From Bacillota bacterium (GTDB taxonomy: Bacteria; Bacillota; Clostridia; Saccharofermentanales; DTU023), in assembly GCA_023388605.1 (NCBI GenBank), contig JAEWFX010000019.1:1-14594 (forward strand): a DNA stretch of 14,594 nucleotides, in the 5' to 3' direction. Below, piece by piece: positions 1-6,800 of the stretch. Position 1 is the stretch's first letter; the number at the start of each line of letters is the position of its first letter. The notes under the pieces were generated by a model that was given only the letters and a program-made list of their open reading frames with translations, searched no databases and was not told the DNA's origin. Both the position numbers and the translations under genes were made by a program.

Positions 1-728
1 TTTTAGATGCAGGTGAGATCAGCCGTCTGGGAGAACGCCAGGCGATGCTGGACAATTGCCTCAGCATAGATATTATCGATCACCATCAACCCTCGACAAA
101 AGTTTTTGCGGGCAAAGAAGCTTTGGCAGAACGCTGTGATTTAGTTTGGATAGAGCCAGCGCGATCTTCGGTGTCAGAGATGGTAGCGAAGATGTTGTTA
201 ACAGTAGAGTATATGAATGCCACTGTCGCCAATCTTCTGCTCACGGGGATCTATTCGGACACCTTCGGTTTGCGTTATGCCAATTGTAGATCCGAAACTT
301 TCTACATTGTCGCATCACTGGTTCAGTGCACAGATAAATTACCGAAAATAGCTGAACTATTATTTTCGACTATCACAGCTACACGCCAAAAGGTCAAAGG
401 TTGGTTGTTCTACAATCGTGAGTTATGGAAGCCGAATGTCGTTTTCTCATTGATCGACGGAGCTAAATTCTCTGAGCTCGATGCTGATGATAATGATACT
501 GAAGGTGTATGTGCAGAGTTGAGACAGGTCGAAGGTATTGACTTAGCGATTCTAGCACGTGAAATATCACCGAATAATTGGAAGATTAGCTTGCGTTCAA
601 GTGATGAATTTGATTGTGCTGCTATAGCTGCCAAACTGGGTGGTGGTGGTCATAAGCGCGCTGCAGGAATCAAGCTGACAGGTGATGAAACCAGTGTGCG
701 TCGCAGCTTAGAGGATTGTATCAACTAG
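1..728 (+). CDS. nrnA: DHH/DHHA1 phosphoesterase, NrnA-like oligoribonuclease/pAp phosphatase (5'-partial)
   Basis: The gene is cut by the left window edge. The open frame starts at base 3 with no start codon needed, and the first internal ATG (45) is not the start. The visible 241 residues hold the family's DHH motif (IIDHHQP, Asp at bases 78-80), a conserved GIYSDTFGLRY segment around bases 255-287, and the C-terminal DHHA1 glycine-rich nucleotide-binding motif GGGGHKRAAG near bases 640-669. Proteins of this family degrade short RNA oligonucleotides and dephosphorylate pAp in the cytoplasm, using metal ions held by the DHH residues. The early metal-binding motifs lie upstream of the window. 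The position directly before truB matches the common Firmicutes order rbfA-nrnA-truB-ribF, which supports NrnA over other DHH proteins such as RecJ. The exact substrate preference cannot be read from the sequence. Confidence 0.9.
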   Translation, partial: LDAGEISRLGERQAMLDNCLSIDIIDHHQPSTKVFAGKEALAERCDLVWIEPARSSVSEMVAKMLLTVEYMNATVANLLLTGIYSDTFGLRYANCRSETFYIVASLVQCTDKLPKIAELLFSTITATRQKVKGWLFYNRELWKPNVVFSLIDGAKFSELDADDNDTEGVCAELRQVEGIDLAILAREISPNNWKISLRSSDEFDCAAIAAKLGGGGHKRAAGIKLTGDETSVRRSLEDCIN

Positions 729-733
729 ATAGT

Positions 734-1726
734 ATGGGTAGATTTATCGATAACCAATATTTTCAAGGTGTGATCTTAGTGGATAAGCCGATAGGTGAAA
801 ATTCTTTTGCCTCTATCGCTAAGCTTCGTCGCCTTTTAGGCATCAAACGTATTGGTCATTGTGGTACTCTAGATCCCTTCGCCTCTGGTCTGCTACCTAT
901 CTGCATAGGCAGGGCGACAGGTGCCGTGAACTATATGCAAAATTTTGGCAAAAGTTATCGCGTAGAGATCACTTTTGGTGCACGCACCAATACGCAGGAC
1001 TGTGACGGTGAAGTAACAGATTGTATAAACTTGCTAGATCGTGGTTGGGATATAGCTACTCTCAGTGATCAGGCGCGTAGATGCGGTGAGGAGCTGGTAG
1101 GTGATATAGAACAAGAACCACCGATGTTCTCTGCTGTCAAGATAGCAGGTAAACCCTTGCATTATTATGCTCGCAAAGGTCAAGAGGTAGAGCGAAAACG
1201 CCGTAGAGTTCAAATCTACCGAGCAGATGCTCTCAATTATGATACGTGGGAGATCCATTGTTCTAAAGGTACATATATCCGTAGTTGGGTGGATACACTG
1301 GGCGAGAAGATTGGCTGTTTTGCTCATGCCAAAGCTTTGCGTAGAATGAGTTGTGGACCTCTATCAATAGAAGATTCTCGCTGTGTTGATCTAGAACAAC
1401 TTTTTGAGGTGTTCAATGGTTTTGACCGCGACCCAGTCAAAATGCAGATGTACTTACTGGAAAAGGGATTAGTATTGTCTTTAGCTGAAGTGTTTAAAAA
1501 TTATCCACAAATAGCCTTGAACAAAAATTTATCCCGCAAATTATCGCATGGACAAACTATCACTGTACCGATTGATTGCATACAGACTAACAGTATTGAT
1601 AGAGATATAATAGCTGTCTATCACGGTCAACGTTTACTTGCTTTTGCTAAAATAAGCAAGGTAATTGATACACAACAAATCAAAGTTAGAGCTGAGCGAG
1701 TTCTGCTCGCTGCAGATGAGGTGTAG
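734..1726 (+). CDS. truB: tRNA pseudouridine(55) synthase TruB
   Basis: TruB isomerises U55 in the T-loop of tRNA to pseudouridine. The N-terminal GVILVDKPIG motif is followed by the catalytic motif GHCGTLDPFASGLL, with the nucleophilic Asp at residue 47 from the ATG at 734. Further family segments are EQEPPMFSAVKIAGKPLHYYARKG and the CSKGTYIRS motif around bases 1260-1283. The protein is about 330 residues, slightly longer than the roughly 300 usual for the family, because of a C-terminal region past residue 235 that I take as a PUA-like extension. The start is uncertain: ATG 734 has no good ribosome-binding site, while an in-frame TTG at 716 overlaps nrnA by 13 bp and has the purine run AGAGGA directly against it, too close to work well. 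ATG 734 leaves 11 residues before the conserved GVILV and is preferred. The 3' end overlaps ribF if ribF starts at 1716. Confidence 0.95.
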   Translation: MGRFIDNQYFQGVILVDKPIGENSFASIAKLRRLLGIKRIGHCGTLDPFASGLLPICIGRATGAVNYMQNFGKSYRVEITFGARTNTQDCDGEVTDCINLLDRGWDIATLSDQARRCGEELVGDIEQEPPMFSAVKIAGKPLHYYARKGQEVERKRRRVQIYRADALNYDTWEIHCSKGTYIRSWVDTLGEKIGCFAHAKALRRMSCGPLSIEDSRCVDLEQLFEVFNGFDRDPVKMQMYLLEKGLVLSLAEVFKNYPQIALNKNLSRKLSHGQTITVPIDCIQTNSIDRDIIAVYHGQRLLAFAKISKVIDTQQIKVRAERVLLAADEV

Positions 1727-2633
1727 TTTGTCAGGTCACAGATTAGATGTCGAGGCTAGGGCAGTAGCTCTAGGGTATTTTGACGGAGTTCATCGCGGAC
1801 ATAGCCGTCTATTGAAGACAACTATAGCTGTGGCAGCTAAACATAAAATTCGCTCTGCTGTCTTCACTTTCAGTAATTTGCCCTTGAAGTCGGGAGGGAA
1901 TCAAATCCTCAGCAGTGAGGAGAAGATCACACGCCTTTATCAGAGTGGTATCGATGAAGTCGTGGCAGTAAAGTGGGAGCCGAAAATCTATAATTTATCA
2001 CCGAGAGCTTTTGTCGATGAAGTCTTGCTCCAAGATCTCCACGCTCAGGTTGTGATCTGTGGCAGAGATTTTCATTTTGGTAAAAATGCCGAAGGCAATA
2101 TCGAACTCTTGCAGAAAATGGCTGGTGAGTATGGCTTCGAAGTTGTAGTTGTAGATGATGTCGAGGTCGATGGTATCAAAGTTTCTTCTTCCGTCATACG
2201 TGAGCAAATCAGTTCTGGTGATGTGAGTGCGGCTGGACATTATCTGGGTTATCCATACTATCTAAAAGGTCAAGTTATCAGTGGTCAGCAACTAGGACGC
2301 AAATTAGGTTTTCCGACTCTTAACCTGCAATATCCCGATGAATTGTGCAAACCGCATTTTGGTGTCTATGCTTCGCAGGTACTTCATGGTGGAGAATGTT
2401 TGCAAGCAGTCAGCAGTGTGGGCATTAGACCAACTGTGAATAGCCAAGATCATAATGTGTTGTTAGAGACATATGTATATGATCGTGAGTTCAATCTCTA
2501 CGGTGAAGAAATAACTGTTGAGTTATTGTCTTTTATCCGCGATGAAATCAAGTTCGCTTCGGTAGAAGAATTGAGGCAACAGGTTGAGCGTGACAAGCAA
2601 AATGTACTAGCTTATCATCTTAATAAATCATAA
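1716..2633 (+). CDS. ribF: Bifunctional riboflavin kinase / FAD synthetase RibF
   Basis: RibF phosphorylates riboflavin to FMN and adenylylates FMN to FAD. The N-terminal adenylyltransferase domain (residues about 15-180) has GYFDGVHRGH, the nucleotidyltransferase HxGH-type motif, then CGRDFHFGKNAEGN and SSSVIREQISSG. The C-terminal riboflavin kinase domain (about 182-305) has GRKLGFPTLNL, with the PT dipeptide that binds metal and nucleotide, then GIRPTVN and LLETYVYDREFNLYG, whose Glu is the usual catalytic base. At 305 residues the length is normal. Two starts are plausible: ATG 1716, which overlaps truB by 11 bp and has no visible ribosome-binding site, and TTG 1728, one base after the truB stop, preceded by GAGGTG at 1718-1723. 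Both leave all motifs intact. There is no room for an FMN riboswitch before the gene, so it is probably coupled to truB translation rather than flavin-controlled here. Confidence 0.95.
   Translation: MRCSLSGHRLDVEARAVALGYFDGVHRGHSRLLKTTIAVAAKHKIRSAVFTFSNLPLKSGGNQILSSEEKITRLYQSGIDEVVAVKWEPKIYNLSPRAFVDEVLLQDLHAQVVICGRDFHFGKNAEGNIELLQKMAGEYGFEVVVVDDVEVDGIKVSSSVIREQISSGDVSAAGHYLGYPYYLKGQVISGQQLGRKLGFPTLNLQYPDELCKPHFGVYASQVLHGGECLQAVSSVGIRPTVNSQDHNVLLETYVYDREFNLYGEEITVELLSFIRDEIKFASVEELRQQVERDKQNVLAYHLNKS
1718..1723 (+). promoter_or_regulatory. Possible ribosome-binding site for a TTG start of ribF
   Basis: GAGGTG lies inside the end of truB, 4 nt before the in-frame TTG at 1728. It would favour TTG 1728 over ATG 1716 as the true ribF start. 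ATG 1716 itself has no purine-rich site upstream; it instead follows a small hairpin (AGCGAG 1695-1700, CTCGCT 1706-1711). This is a reading of spacing only and does not settle the start. Confidence 0.4.
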
Positions 2634-2645
2634 GGATGAGGTAAT

Positions 2646-3521
2646 ATGACTTATCATGTATCGTTTCCGGGTCTAGGTATCAAGGATTTACCTATCAGCC
2701 CGATCGCTTTTACAGTCGATCTATTTGGCAAACATATCGAAGTTTTTTGGTATGGAATTATCATCGCTTTTGCTTTTGCTCTATGTATAATTCTGAGCTT
2801 GCGACATGCTCGTCAATTTGATTTGAATCCAGAGAAGCTGAGCGATATTTATCTCTTGATGATTCCCGGTGCCATCATCGGTGCCAGACTATACTATGTG
2901 GCTTTCTCCTGGCAGGATTTCAAGGATAATCTGCTTTTGATCTTCAATACACGTATCGGTGGTATGGCTTTCTATGGTGGCGTGATCGGAGCGGTAGTGG
3001 CTATATATTTAATGTGTAAAATCAAAAAAATATCTGTCGTACATTTCTTGAATTTCGCAGTCGTCTATCTGCCTTTAGGTCAGGCGATCGGACGCTGGGG
3101 CAATTTCTTCAATCAAGAAGCTTTCGGTGTCAACACTTCTCTGCCTTGGGGCATGCACAGCGAGGGGACAGCAGCTTATCTAAGCTCATTGCCGCAAGTT
3201 GTAGGTCATCGTCCCGATCTACCAGTGCATCCAACATTTTTCTATGAGTTTATCGCCAATATTTTGATCTTTGCAGTTTTGTTATATATTCGTCGTTTGG
3301 ACGACAATAGATCAGGTACAAACATTTTTGTCTATTTCATACTATATGGCATAACTCGTTTCATAGTGGAGGGGTTGCGTACAGATCCGCTGATGATAGG
3401 AGACACCAATATCCGCGTCTCACAATTTTTGTCAGTGATCATGATTTTGTCTGCCATCGTCGGGTTATTTGTGCAGGGTATGCGTAGATCTAAAGTAAAG
3501 GACGATAATGAGCTCGTATAA
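2646..3521 (+). CDS. lgt: Prolipoprotein diacylglyceryl transferase Lgt
   Basis: Lgt moves the diacylglyceryl group of phosphatidylglycerol to the lipobox cysteine of prolipoproteins, the first step of lipoprotein maturation in the cytoplasmic membrane. The 291-residue protein has several membrane segments and the family signature GQAIGRWGNFFNQEAFG (residues 145-161, with the essential Arg at 150). It also has GARLYYVAF (79-87), GGMAFYGGVIG (105-115), HPTFFYE (195-201) and YGITRFIVEGLRTD (234-247, essential Arg/Glu cluster). The residue matching His103 of the E. coli enzyme is Tyr110 here; from memory this substitution also occurs in clostridial Lgt proteins. ATG 2646 is preceded by AAGGATGAGG at a good distance, so the start is secure. 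The 12-nt gap to ribF and 14-bp overlap with the next gene place it in the same operon. Confidence 0.96.
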   Translation: MTYHVSFPGLGIKDLPISPIAFTVDLFGKHIEVFWYGIIIAFAFALCIILSLRHARQFDLNPEKLSDIYLLMIPGAIIGARLYYVAFSWQDFKDNLLLIFNTRIGGMAFYGGVIGAVVAIYLMCKIKKISVVHFLNFAVVYLPLGQAIGRWGNFFNQEAFGVNTSLPWGMHSEGTAAYLSSLPQVVGHRPDLPVHPTFFYEFIANILIFAVLLYIRRLDDNRSGTNIFVYFILYGITRFIVEGLRTDPLMIGDTNIRVSQFLSVIMILSAIVGLFVQGMRRSKVKDDNELV

Positions 3522-4644
3522 TTCCCGTAAATTACGCACTGAATCATATTTTGAGTTGATGGATTATCGCCTGATAGTGCCGGTTATTCTCATAACTTTG
3601 ATCGGCCTATATGTACTGAATATTGTGTTGAGTTTGGGCTACGGTTCAGGAATATATCCCGGTAACTTCAAACGCCAACTGATCGCCGTCTTGATCGGCG
3701 TAGTGTTGGCATCGCTGATCAGTTTGTTAGATAGTTCAGCCATCAAATTATTCGGTTACTTGATCTACAGTGCCAGTGTAGTCTTGTTGATCTACGTAAA
3801 AATTGATGGCTATGTGATTGAAGAGACGGGTTCTGACAGCTGGGTGCAGCTTCCGTTTGTCGGCAATTTTCAGCCGTCAGAATTGGCAAAGGCGGCTATC
3901 GTAATCTTAGTGGCTAATCATTTGGGAGATATCAGGCAGGGCAAAACTACGCTTTTCAGCGGTCTGCTAAAGGCTTTTGGTATAGCAATGGTGCCGCTTT
4001 TCTTGATTATACGTGAACCTGATTTTGGTTCAGCCTTCGTTATTATTGTGATGTTGACAGCGATGGTCTTTGTATGGGGTATCGCCCGCAAATATATTTT
4101 GATGGCTGTGAGTATGATCGCGGTTGCATTGCCCTTGATGTGGATTTTTTACTTCGCTGATTATCAAAAACAACGTATTATCACGTTTATTTTTCCCAGT
4201 CACGATAACTCAGATAATTATCATCTCAATCAAGCTCTCAAGGCCATCAGTTCCGGAGGTTTGGCAGGCAATGCCTTCGATACTTCGGTGCCGGTTAAAG
4301 AATCGGACTTCATCTTTACAGCGGTGGCGGAAAAAACTGGTTTAATCGGAGTGATTATTTTACTTGGTTTGATCATATACTTCATGGTTCACTCAATCAG
4401 TCTGGCATACCGTGTATCGGAGATGGATTTTGCCTCATCCTACTTAGTAGTTGGTCTCACCGCCGGTTTCGCTTTCCACTTTATTGAGAATATGGGTATG
4501 AATATCGGCTTGATGCCGATTACAGGTATACCATTGCCTTTTGTCAGTTATGGTGGTAGTTCTATGATCGTCAACTATATCGCTGTAGGAGTGATGCTCA
4601 ATGTTTCGATGAACTATAGGCAGTTTATCGAAGGAGCTCGCTAG
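3508..4644 (+). CDS. rodA: SEDS-family peptidoglycan glycosyltransferase, RodA type
   Basis: SEDS proteins polymerise lipid II into glycan strands. RodA acts in side-wall growth with a class B PBP; FtsW acts in division. This 378-residue protein has about ten hydrophobic segments and the family motifs FQPSELAK (121-128), REPDFGSA (169-176), YQKQRI (219-224), ESDFIFTAVAEKTG (265-278, with the conserved Asp267 needed for polymerase activity) and the C-terminal signature NIGLMPITGIPLPFVSYGGSS (332-352). NIGLMPITGIPLPF is more RodA-like than FtsW-like, and a separate FtsW sits in the division cluster at 11536, so RodA is the better call. AAAGGA at 3497-3502 precedes ATG 3508 by 5 nt; the 14-bp overlap with lgt suggests coupling. 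A terminator 45 nt downstream makes it the last gene of its operon. No partner PBP or mreBCD gene is visible beside it. Confidence 0.92.
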   Translation: MSSYNSRKLRTESYFELMDYRLIVPVILITLIGLYVLNIVLSLGYGSGIYPGNFKRQLIAVLIGVVLASLISLLDSSAIKLFGYLIYSASVVLLIYVKIDGYVIEETGSDSWVQLPFVGNFQPSELAKAAIVILVANHLGDIRQGKTTLFSGLLKAFGIAMVPLFLIIREPDFGSAFVIIVMLTAMVFVWGIARKYILMAVSMIAVALPLMWIFYFADYQKQRIITFIFPSHDNSDNYHLNQALKAISSGGLAGNAFDTSVPVKESDFIFTAVAEKTGLIGVIILLGLIIYFMVHSISLAYRVSEMDFASSYLVVGLTAGFAFHFIENMGMNIGLMPITGIPLPFVSYGGSSMIVNYIAVGVMLNVSMNYRQFIEGAR

Positions 4645-4688
4645 AACTCAGTTACAATTCAAGAGAAATTTAGATATTTGATTCGTTC

Positions 4689-4719
4689 AAACTCTAGTCT
4701 CGTCGAGACTAGAGTTTTT
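4689..4719 (+). terminator. Intrinsic terminator after rodA
   Basis: A near-perfect palindrome begins AAACTCTAGTCTC (4689-4701) and is mirrored by GAGACTAGAGTTT (4705-4717), leaving a 3-nt GTC loop. A run of five T follows the GAG of the right arm (4715-4719). The 13-bp stem plus T-tract fits Rho-independent termination on the + strand. It lies 45 nt after the rodA stop and 41 nt before the -35 of the next promoter, so it separates the nrnA-rodA operon from the division cluster. Confidence 0.92.
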
Positions 4720-4759
4720 GCTATTTTCATAATTTTTATGTTTTTCATGATTTTGTAAT

Positions 4760-4788
4760 TTGAAAAGTGCAATTCATTAGTTTAGTAT
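4760..4788 (+). promoter_or_regulatory. Sigma-A type promoter of the mraZ operon
   Basis: TTGAAA at 4760-4765 matches five of six bases of the -35 consensus. It is followed after exactly 17 nt by TAGTAT at 4783-4788, four of six bases of the -10 consensus. The 40 nt before the -35 are very rich in A and T and could act as an UP element. Transcription would start near 4795, giving a leader of about 54 nt before the mraZ ATG. An AAAGTGC overlaps the -35 (4764-4770) and resembles the downstream repeats. The call rests on spacing and consensus; no start site has been mapped. Confidence 0.75.
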
Positions 4789-4791
4789 GTG

Positions 4792-4839
4792 TTTGTGGAG
4801 GAAAGTGGCTCGAAATTACTATTAAGTGGTTTAAAGTGG
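4792..4839 (+). promoter_or_regulatory. Probable MraZ operator: four GTGG direct repeats
   Basis: The repeats are TTTGTGG (4792-4798), AAAGTGG (4802-4808), TAAGTGG (4823-4829) and AAAGTGG (4833-4839). Their GTGG cores start at 4795, 4805, 4826 and 4836, so the steps are 10, 21 and 10 nt. This places all four on one face of the helix. MraZ proteins are known to bind direct repeats with a 10-nt period upstream of their own gene: TGGGN-type in E. coli and AAAGTG-type in Mycoplasma. The repeats here start at the predicted transcription start and end 9 nt before the mraZ ATG, a placement that suits repression of the whole cluster by its first gene product. Binding itself is inferred. Confidence 0.75.
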
Positions 4840-4848
4840 TAGAAAAAG

Positions 4849-5283
4849 ATGGCGCGTTATACACATACCATTGATGCAAAAGGTAGAGTCGTAGTACCAG
4901 CTAAGTTGCGTAATAACTTAGGTGGTTGTATTCACGTCACTAATTCTCTGGATGATGCTTATCTTTCGGGATATACCACTGAACAATTCCGCTCAGTAAA
5001 AGAGCAAATAGCTGCCTTAAATATGACCGATCCGCGCGCTCGTATTCTGCGTCGCCGCATTATCGGTGAAGCACAAGAGTGTGAGTTAGACAGTCAAGGC
5101 CGTATCTCCGTTTCGGCAGAACTATGGAATAAAATCGGTGTTGAACCTGGTGATGAGATTTGTTTTATCGATATGTTCGATAAGATCGAGATATGTTCAG
5201 TTAAATTCTATGAAGAACAGATGGCTTCGTTAGCAGGTTTGTCCGAGATCGATTTCTCAGAATTCGATGTCAAAGGTTTATAG
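4849..5283 (+). CDS. mraZ: Transcriptional regulator MraZ
   Basis: MraZ is a DNA-binding protein that forms ring-shaped oligomers and controls its own division/cell-wall cluster. The 144-residue protein has two SpoVT/AbrB-like halves, each with the family's DxxGR signature: DAKGRVVVPAKLR (residues 9-21) and DSQGRISVSAELW (81-93). The N-terminus, MARYTHTID, is shorter than the usual form (MF-x-G-x-Y-x-H-T-x-D), so the Phe and Gly before the Tyr are missing. ATG 4849 is the only likely start because an in-frame TAG lies just upstream at 4840-4842. No strong ribosome-binding site precedes it; the last AAAGTGG operator repeat (4833-4839) occupies the position where one would be expected. It is the first gene of the cluster, with its own promoter, and overlaps rsmH by 17 bp. 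Confidence 0.95.
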   Translation: MARYTHTIDAKGRVVVPAKLRNNLGGCIHVTNSLDDAYLSGYTTEQFRSVKEQIAALNMTDPRARILRRRIIGEAQECELDSQGRISVSAELWNKIGVEPGDEICFIDMFDKIEICSVKFYEEQMASLAGLSEIDFSEFDVKGL

Positions 5284-6235
5284 AGAATTCGAACATTATT
5301 CCGTCATGTTGTCTGAGGTTTTAGAATCTCTGGCAGTGGAGCGGGGAGGCGTATATGTGGATTGCACCATGGGTGGTGCAGGACACTCAGCTGCCATACT
5401 AGAGCAGTTGCCATGGGGCAGTTTAGTGGCGATAGATCGTGATTTAGATGCTGTCCTCGCTGGTAGTGAACGCTTGAAAGCCGTTGAGAAAAGAGCTGAG
5501 ACCAACTACTTTGTAGTGCACAGCGATTATGCTGAACTAGGAAGGATCTTATCGGAATACAAACTGAATAAGATCGATGGACTCATAGCTGATCTCGGTG
5601 TCTCGTCAGTTCAACTAGATCGAGCAGAACGAGGATTCTCGTATCGACAAGCAGGACCTCTAGATATGCGGATGGATGTCAGCCAGACTCTGACAGCCGC
5701 TGATGTAGTCAATACATATGCAGAGGAAGAGTTAATTAAAATCTTTACCAGTTACGGTGAAGAGCGTTATGCCAAGAGAGTAGCTGCCAATATCTGTCGC
5801 CGACGTCAGGAACGACCTTTTTCCACCACAACTGAATTGAGCGAAGTGATAGAGCGCTCCTTGCCGAGTCATAGCCGACGTGAAAAACATCCGGCAAAAA
5901 GATGTTTTCAGGCTCTGAGAATCGAAGTTAACGGGGAGCTCAAGCAACTAGAAAATTTACTGGCACAGATACCGAGCATTGTGAATAGACAAGCTCGCAT
6001 TTGCTTTTTGACATTTCATTCCTTAGAGGATCGTATTGTCAAACAAACTTTTAGAAGTTGGGAAAATCCTTGCAACTGTCCAAAGAATATGCCTTGTGTA
6101 TGTGGAGCAAAACCGCTAGGCAAGATAGTAAATCGCAAGGGCATGGTCGCCAGTAAATCAGAGTTGCAGCAAAATCGCCGTTCGCATAGTGCACGTTTGA
6201 GATGTTTTGAGTTTGGTGAGAACGAAGATGAATAG
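5267..6235 (+). CDS. rsmH: 16S rRNA (cytosine(1402)-N4)-methyltransferase RsmH
   Basis: RsmH (MraW) methylates N4 of C1402 in the decoding centre of 16S rRNA using S-adenosylmethionine. The 322-residue protein has the SAM-binding motif VYVDCTMGGAGHS (29-41) and AIDRD (55-59). The family signature runs from IDGLIADLGVSS (103-114) through ERGFSYRQAGPLDMRMD (121-137), followed by HPAKRCFQALRIEVNGEL (208-225) and FLTFHSLEDRIVK (247-259). A late Cys cluster (269, 271, 277, 279) resembles that of other Firmicutes RsmH proteins. ATG 5267 gives the usual FEHYSVML N-terminus with a short extension; an internal ATG at 5306 would cut into the conserved start. No clear ribosome-binding site precedes 5267, so translation is probably coupled to mraZ through the 17-bp overlap. 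Confidence 0.97.
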   Translation: MSKVYREFEHYSVMLSEVLESLAVERGGVYVDCTMGGAGHSAAILEQLPWGSLVAIDRDLDAVLAGSERLKAVEKRAETNYFVVHSDYAELGRILSEYKLNKIDGLIADLGVSSVQLDRAERGFSYRQAGPLDMRMDVSQTLTAADVVNTYAEEELIKIFTSYGEERYAKRVAANICRRRQERPFSTTTELSEVIERSLPSHSRREKHPAKRCFQALRIEVNGELKQLENLLAQIPSIVNRQARICFLTFHSLEDRIVKQTFRSWENPCNCPKNMPCVCGAKPLGKIVNRKGMVASKSELQQNRRSHSARLRCFEFGENEDE

Positions 6236-6800
6236 ATTAGAAAATACATACAACTACACAAGTACAGCGCCTGCTTATCACCGTCAGTTGCCTTTGGAAC
6301 TCGACGATATTATCGCCAAAGAAAAGGAACAGTGGTCTGCAGAAAATAAACGTCGTGAGCTACAGGCAGGAATCAGCCAGTTGCGCCGTGCTGCCAAACG
6401 CGAACGTATGAAGATGATGACGAAATGTTTCGTTTCCTTGTTAGTAGTTGCCACGCTCTTAGCGATAGTTCTCCATCGCCAAACTAATATCGTGCAATTA
6501 AATGTCGAAAACAATCGACGCTTATCTAATTTAAAAGAAATGCGTGAAGAAGCGGATCAAGTCACCAAAAAATTATTGGCTTCAGTCGATTTAGACAATG
6601 TCGCTGAACTGGCAGCCAAAAAGTACGAAATGCAGGTCCCTTCGCCAGAAAGAATTATTTTCTTGCAACTCAACGAAGCAGATAAAATTGTTTATTATAA
6701 TGAAGCATCTGAGCAAACTGACAACGAAAAGCTCAATGCAGAAGATATAAAAACAATCGAAAACTATCGTAAGGCGTTGCAGAAAAATGGCAAGAAGTAG
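6228..6800 (+). CDS. ftsL: FtsL-like cell division protein
   Basis: FtsL is a small bitopic protein that, with FtsB/DivIC and FtsQ/DivIB, recruits and activates the FtsW-PBP synthase at the septum. The 190-residue product has a charged, probably helical cytoplasmic part (residues 1-65, rich in Lys, Arg and Glu). One membrane segment follows (about 66-83, VSLLVVATLLAIVLH core), then an extracytoplasmic part with an early heptad-like coiled-coil stretch (about 85-120). The segment NVAELAAKKYEMQVPSPERI (124-143) resembles the conserved end of FtsL (iExxAxxxxGMxxP). About 45 further polar residues follow, so the protein is longer than the common 100-130. ATG 6228 is preceded by GGTGAG at 6215-6220, 7 nt away, and overlaps rsmH by 8 bp. 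Identification rests on this topology and on the slot between rsmH and the PBP; sequence similarity in this family is always weak. Confidence 0.8.
   Translation: MNRLENTYNYTSTAPAYHRQLPLELDDIIAKEKEQWSAENKRRELQAGISQLRRAAKRERMKMMTKCFVSLLVVATLLAIVLHRQTNIVQLNVENNRRLSNLKEMREEADQVTKKLLASVDLDNVAELAAKKYEMQVPSPERIIFLQLNEADKIVYYNEASEQTDNEKLNAEDIKTIENYRKALQKNGKK

Noticed and set aside
716..733. truB start at TTG 716
   Set aside because: The purine run AGAGGA touches the TTG, leaving no usable spacing, and the six added residues are not conserved. It cannot be fully excluded.
1034..1327. 97-codon open frame on the - strand inside truB
   Set aside because: It lies fully opposite a clearly conserved gene, has no recognisable motif and no ribosome-binding context that I can see; it is a shadow frame. 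The same holds for the other - strand frames in the window.
1665..1715. Longer ribF from TTG 1665 with AAGG just upstream
   Set aside because: It would add 17 residues without family similarity and overlap truB by 62 bp; the later starts fit the usual RibF N-terminus.
1500..1740. FMN riboswitch before ribF
   Set aside because: There is no intergenic space; the region is truB coding sequence and shows none of the conserved RFN element pattern that I can recognise.
2973..2975. Tyr in Lgt where the E. coli enzyme has His103
   Set aside because: I recall this substitution in clostridial Lgt proteins, and all other essential residues are present, so it does not suggest an inactive enzyme.
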